Both the position numbers and the translations under genes were made by a program. This document shows positions 62,989-64,000 of a stretch of DNA of 64,000 bases, one piece after another. The notes beneath the pieces were generated by a model. The model worked only from the letters and a program-made list of their open reading frames with translations, searched no databases and was not told where the DNA came from. The stretch is from Mycobacterium paraterrae (GTDB lineage: Bacteria > Actinomycetota > Actinomycetes > Mycobacteriales > Mycobacteriaceae). The stretch lies in assembly GCF_022430545.2 (NCBI RefSeq), contig NZ_CP092488.2, positions 4,278,001-4,342,000 on the forward strand. Direction: 5' to 3'. The first letter of the stretch is position 1. Each line of letters begins with the position of its first letter.

Positions 62989-64000
62989 CAGGCGACCCGC
63001 CTCGCTCTGGCTGCACCCTCCAGAAGGTCGGCCGTGGAGCGCACGCTGACCGCGGGCGGGGTCAGCTGGCGGGCTAACGAACGTGCGGCCGCGACATGCT
63101 CGGGGGTGAGAACGGTCCGCAGATCGGCGACCAGCGACTCGCGGGTGGTGGTTGAAAAGCGTCTGGCGGAACCGGCTTTGAGTCGTTTGATCTGGGCCGC
63201 CCAGATCGGTTGATCCGCGGTGACCCACAAGACCAGCGTCGGAAGCCCGGCCCGCAAGCCCGCGGCCGTGGTGCCGGCCCCTCCGTGATGGACGACCGCG
63301 CGGCACAACGGGAAGATCGCGCCGTGGTTCATCGACTCCGCGATCATGACACGCTCGGAGCGTGCGCTGCCGTCGAAGTCGTGGGCACCGGCACCGATCA
63401 GAGCTCGCTCTCCCAGTTCGTCACAGGCCGCGCTGATCATCTCCACCGTTGCGCTAAAAGACCGCACCGGCATGCTGCCGAAGCCGAAATAGATCGGCGG
63501 TGTGCCGGCAGCGCACCACTCCGTGATCTCGTCGTCGACAGGCGTCGGTTTCGTCATCGTCAGCGCACCGACGAAGGGGCGCTGGCGATTCCATCGGGTC
63601 CACTCGGACGCCAGGCCAGGGAAGAACACCTTGTCGTACGCCTGGATTTCGAGCGATCCGCGCGCCATGATGCGTTGCGTCGAGGGCCGGGTCACCCGCG
63701 GCAGCCCCAGCTGTCGGCGCTGGTCGTCCTCGGTACGTTTCGTCATCAGCCAATGCGCCCACCACAACGCCGAGATGCTCGACCGAACCAGAGGTGATGG
63801 AACCGCCGGCAGAATCTGACCGTTGGCCCGAACCGGAAAGCAGTGCAACTCCGCGAGCGGAATCCGGTGGTATTCGGCGACGTTGACGGCGAGTCCCTGC
63901 TGAACCATGCCAGTCAGCAAGAGGTCAGCGCCATCGGCCAGGGACTGCAAGGTCCTGCCCATGTCGGCCCAGACCTCGCCGAGATAATGTTTGCCGGCAC
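62988..64000 (-). CDS. Glycolipid glycosyltransferase, Rv1524/Gtf type, 5' truncated by window edge
   Basis: About 337 codons are present; the frame is open to the right edge (upstream residues read GKHYLGEVWADMGRTLQSL). It matches Rv1524 and the glycopeptidolipid Gtf enzymes (GT1/GT28 fold): GSLEIQAYDKVFFPGLASEW, PPIYFGFGSMPV, and the nucleotide-sugar motif AVVHHGGAGTTAAGLRAGLP followed by WVTADQPIWAAQIKRL. It transfers a sugar to a lipid-linked acceptor. The true start is missing. It is the first visible gene of the minus-strand operon. Confidence 0.9.
   Translation of the reverse strand, partial: AGKHYLGEVWADMGRTLQSLADGADLLLTGMVQQGLAVNVAEYHRIPLAELHCFPVRANGQILPAVPSPLVRSSISALWWAHWLMTKRTEDDQRRQLGLPRVTRPSTQRIMARGSLEIQAYDKVFFPGLASEWTRWNRQRPFVGALTMTKPTPVDDEITEWCAAGTPPIYFGFGSMPVRSFSATVEMISAACDELGERALIGAGAHDFDGSARSERVMIAESMNHGAIFPLCRAVVHHGGAGTTAAGLRAGLPTLVLWVTADQPIWAAQIKRLKAGSARRFSTTTRESLVADLRTVLTPEHVAAARSLARQLTPPAVSVRSTADLLEGAARARRVA

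Overview
This window is chromosome of a nontuberculous Mycobacterium. The DNA is GC-rich and starts are often GTG or leaderless. Most genes are full-length homologues, in the same order, of the M. tuberculosis interval Rv1454c to Rv1497. The main marker runs are suf, ripA-ripB-moxR1, fabG1-inhA-hemZ and mutA-mutB. The species cannot be named from this window alone. Gene assignments rest on remembered M. tuberculosis proteins and visible motifs; no search was run. No tRNA, rRNA, CRISPR array or insertion sequence was seen, and no intergenic stretch exceeds 300 bases.

Layout. Positions 1-451 hold the end of an ESX pair (EsxG/EsxH type). Positions 452-3032 carry qor, an ATP-grasp-like remnant and ctaA. 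A TetR/metallo-hydrolase pair (3062-4550) is inserted before an ABC exporter and the mannosyltransferase gene mptB (4628-8095). The complete suf operon sufR-B-D-C-S-U-T (8211-14474) builds Fe-S clusters, and its sufB has no intein. Positions 14581-21404 are an accessory block. It holds a small secreted protein, a glucose-6-phosphate dehydrogenase paralogue, a GntR regulator divergent from a carotenoid-oxygenase/acyl-CoA dehydrogenase operon, and two DUF5666-like lipoproteins.

Positions 21506-28920 carry thioredoxin, echA12, an ABC-F protein, a small HTH protein, acnR, acn and a membrane protein. Positions 29170-34720 are the cell-wall hydrolase and MoxR cluster. A DUF559 gene flanked by repeats (34783-35622) precedes fabG1-inhA-hemZ (mycolate elongation and haem). 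Positions 38393-42977 carry Rv1486c to Rv1489-like genes, an MFS transporter and a small secreted protein. A feoA-feoB-nfu iron operon (43855-46609) sits before mutA-mutB-meaB, and mazEF4 is absent there. lipL and a CMD-family gene follow.

From 53926 to the right edge lies a cell-envelope glycolipid locus. A FadD25-type fatty acyl-AMP ligase and a methyltransferase gene lie on the plus strand. They face a tightly coupled minus-strand operon that enters from beyond 64000. It encodes an Rv1524-type glycosyltransferase, a Gap/Sap-type membrane protein, a Chp-type hydrolase/acyltransferase, two glycosyltransferases, two mosaic-duplicate polysaccharide pyruvyl transferases and a methyltransferase. 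Together they look like machinery for a pyruvylated, acylated surface glycolipid of lipooligosaccharide type.

Several operators can be read directly from symmetry. They are a TetR site at 3713-3740, a SufR site over the sufR start, a 16-bp palindrome between the GntR gene and its neighbour, an AcnR site upstream of acn, palindromes upstream of feoA, and an 18-bp palindrome upstream of the fadD gene.
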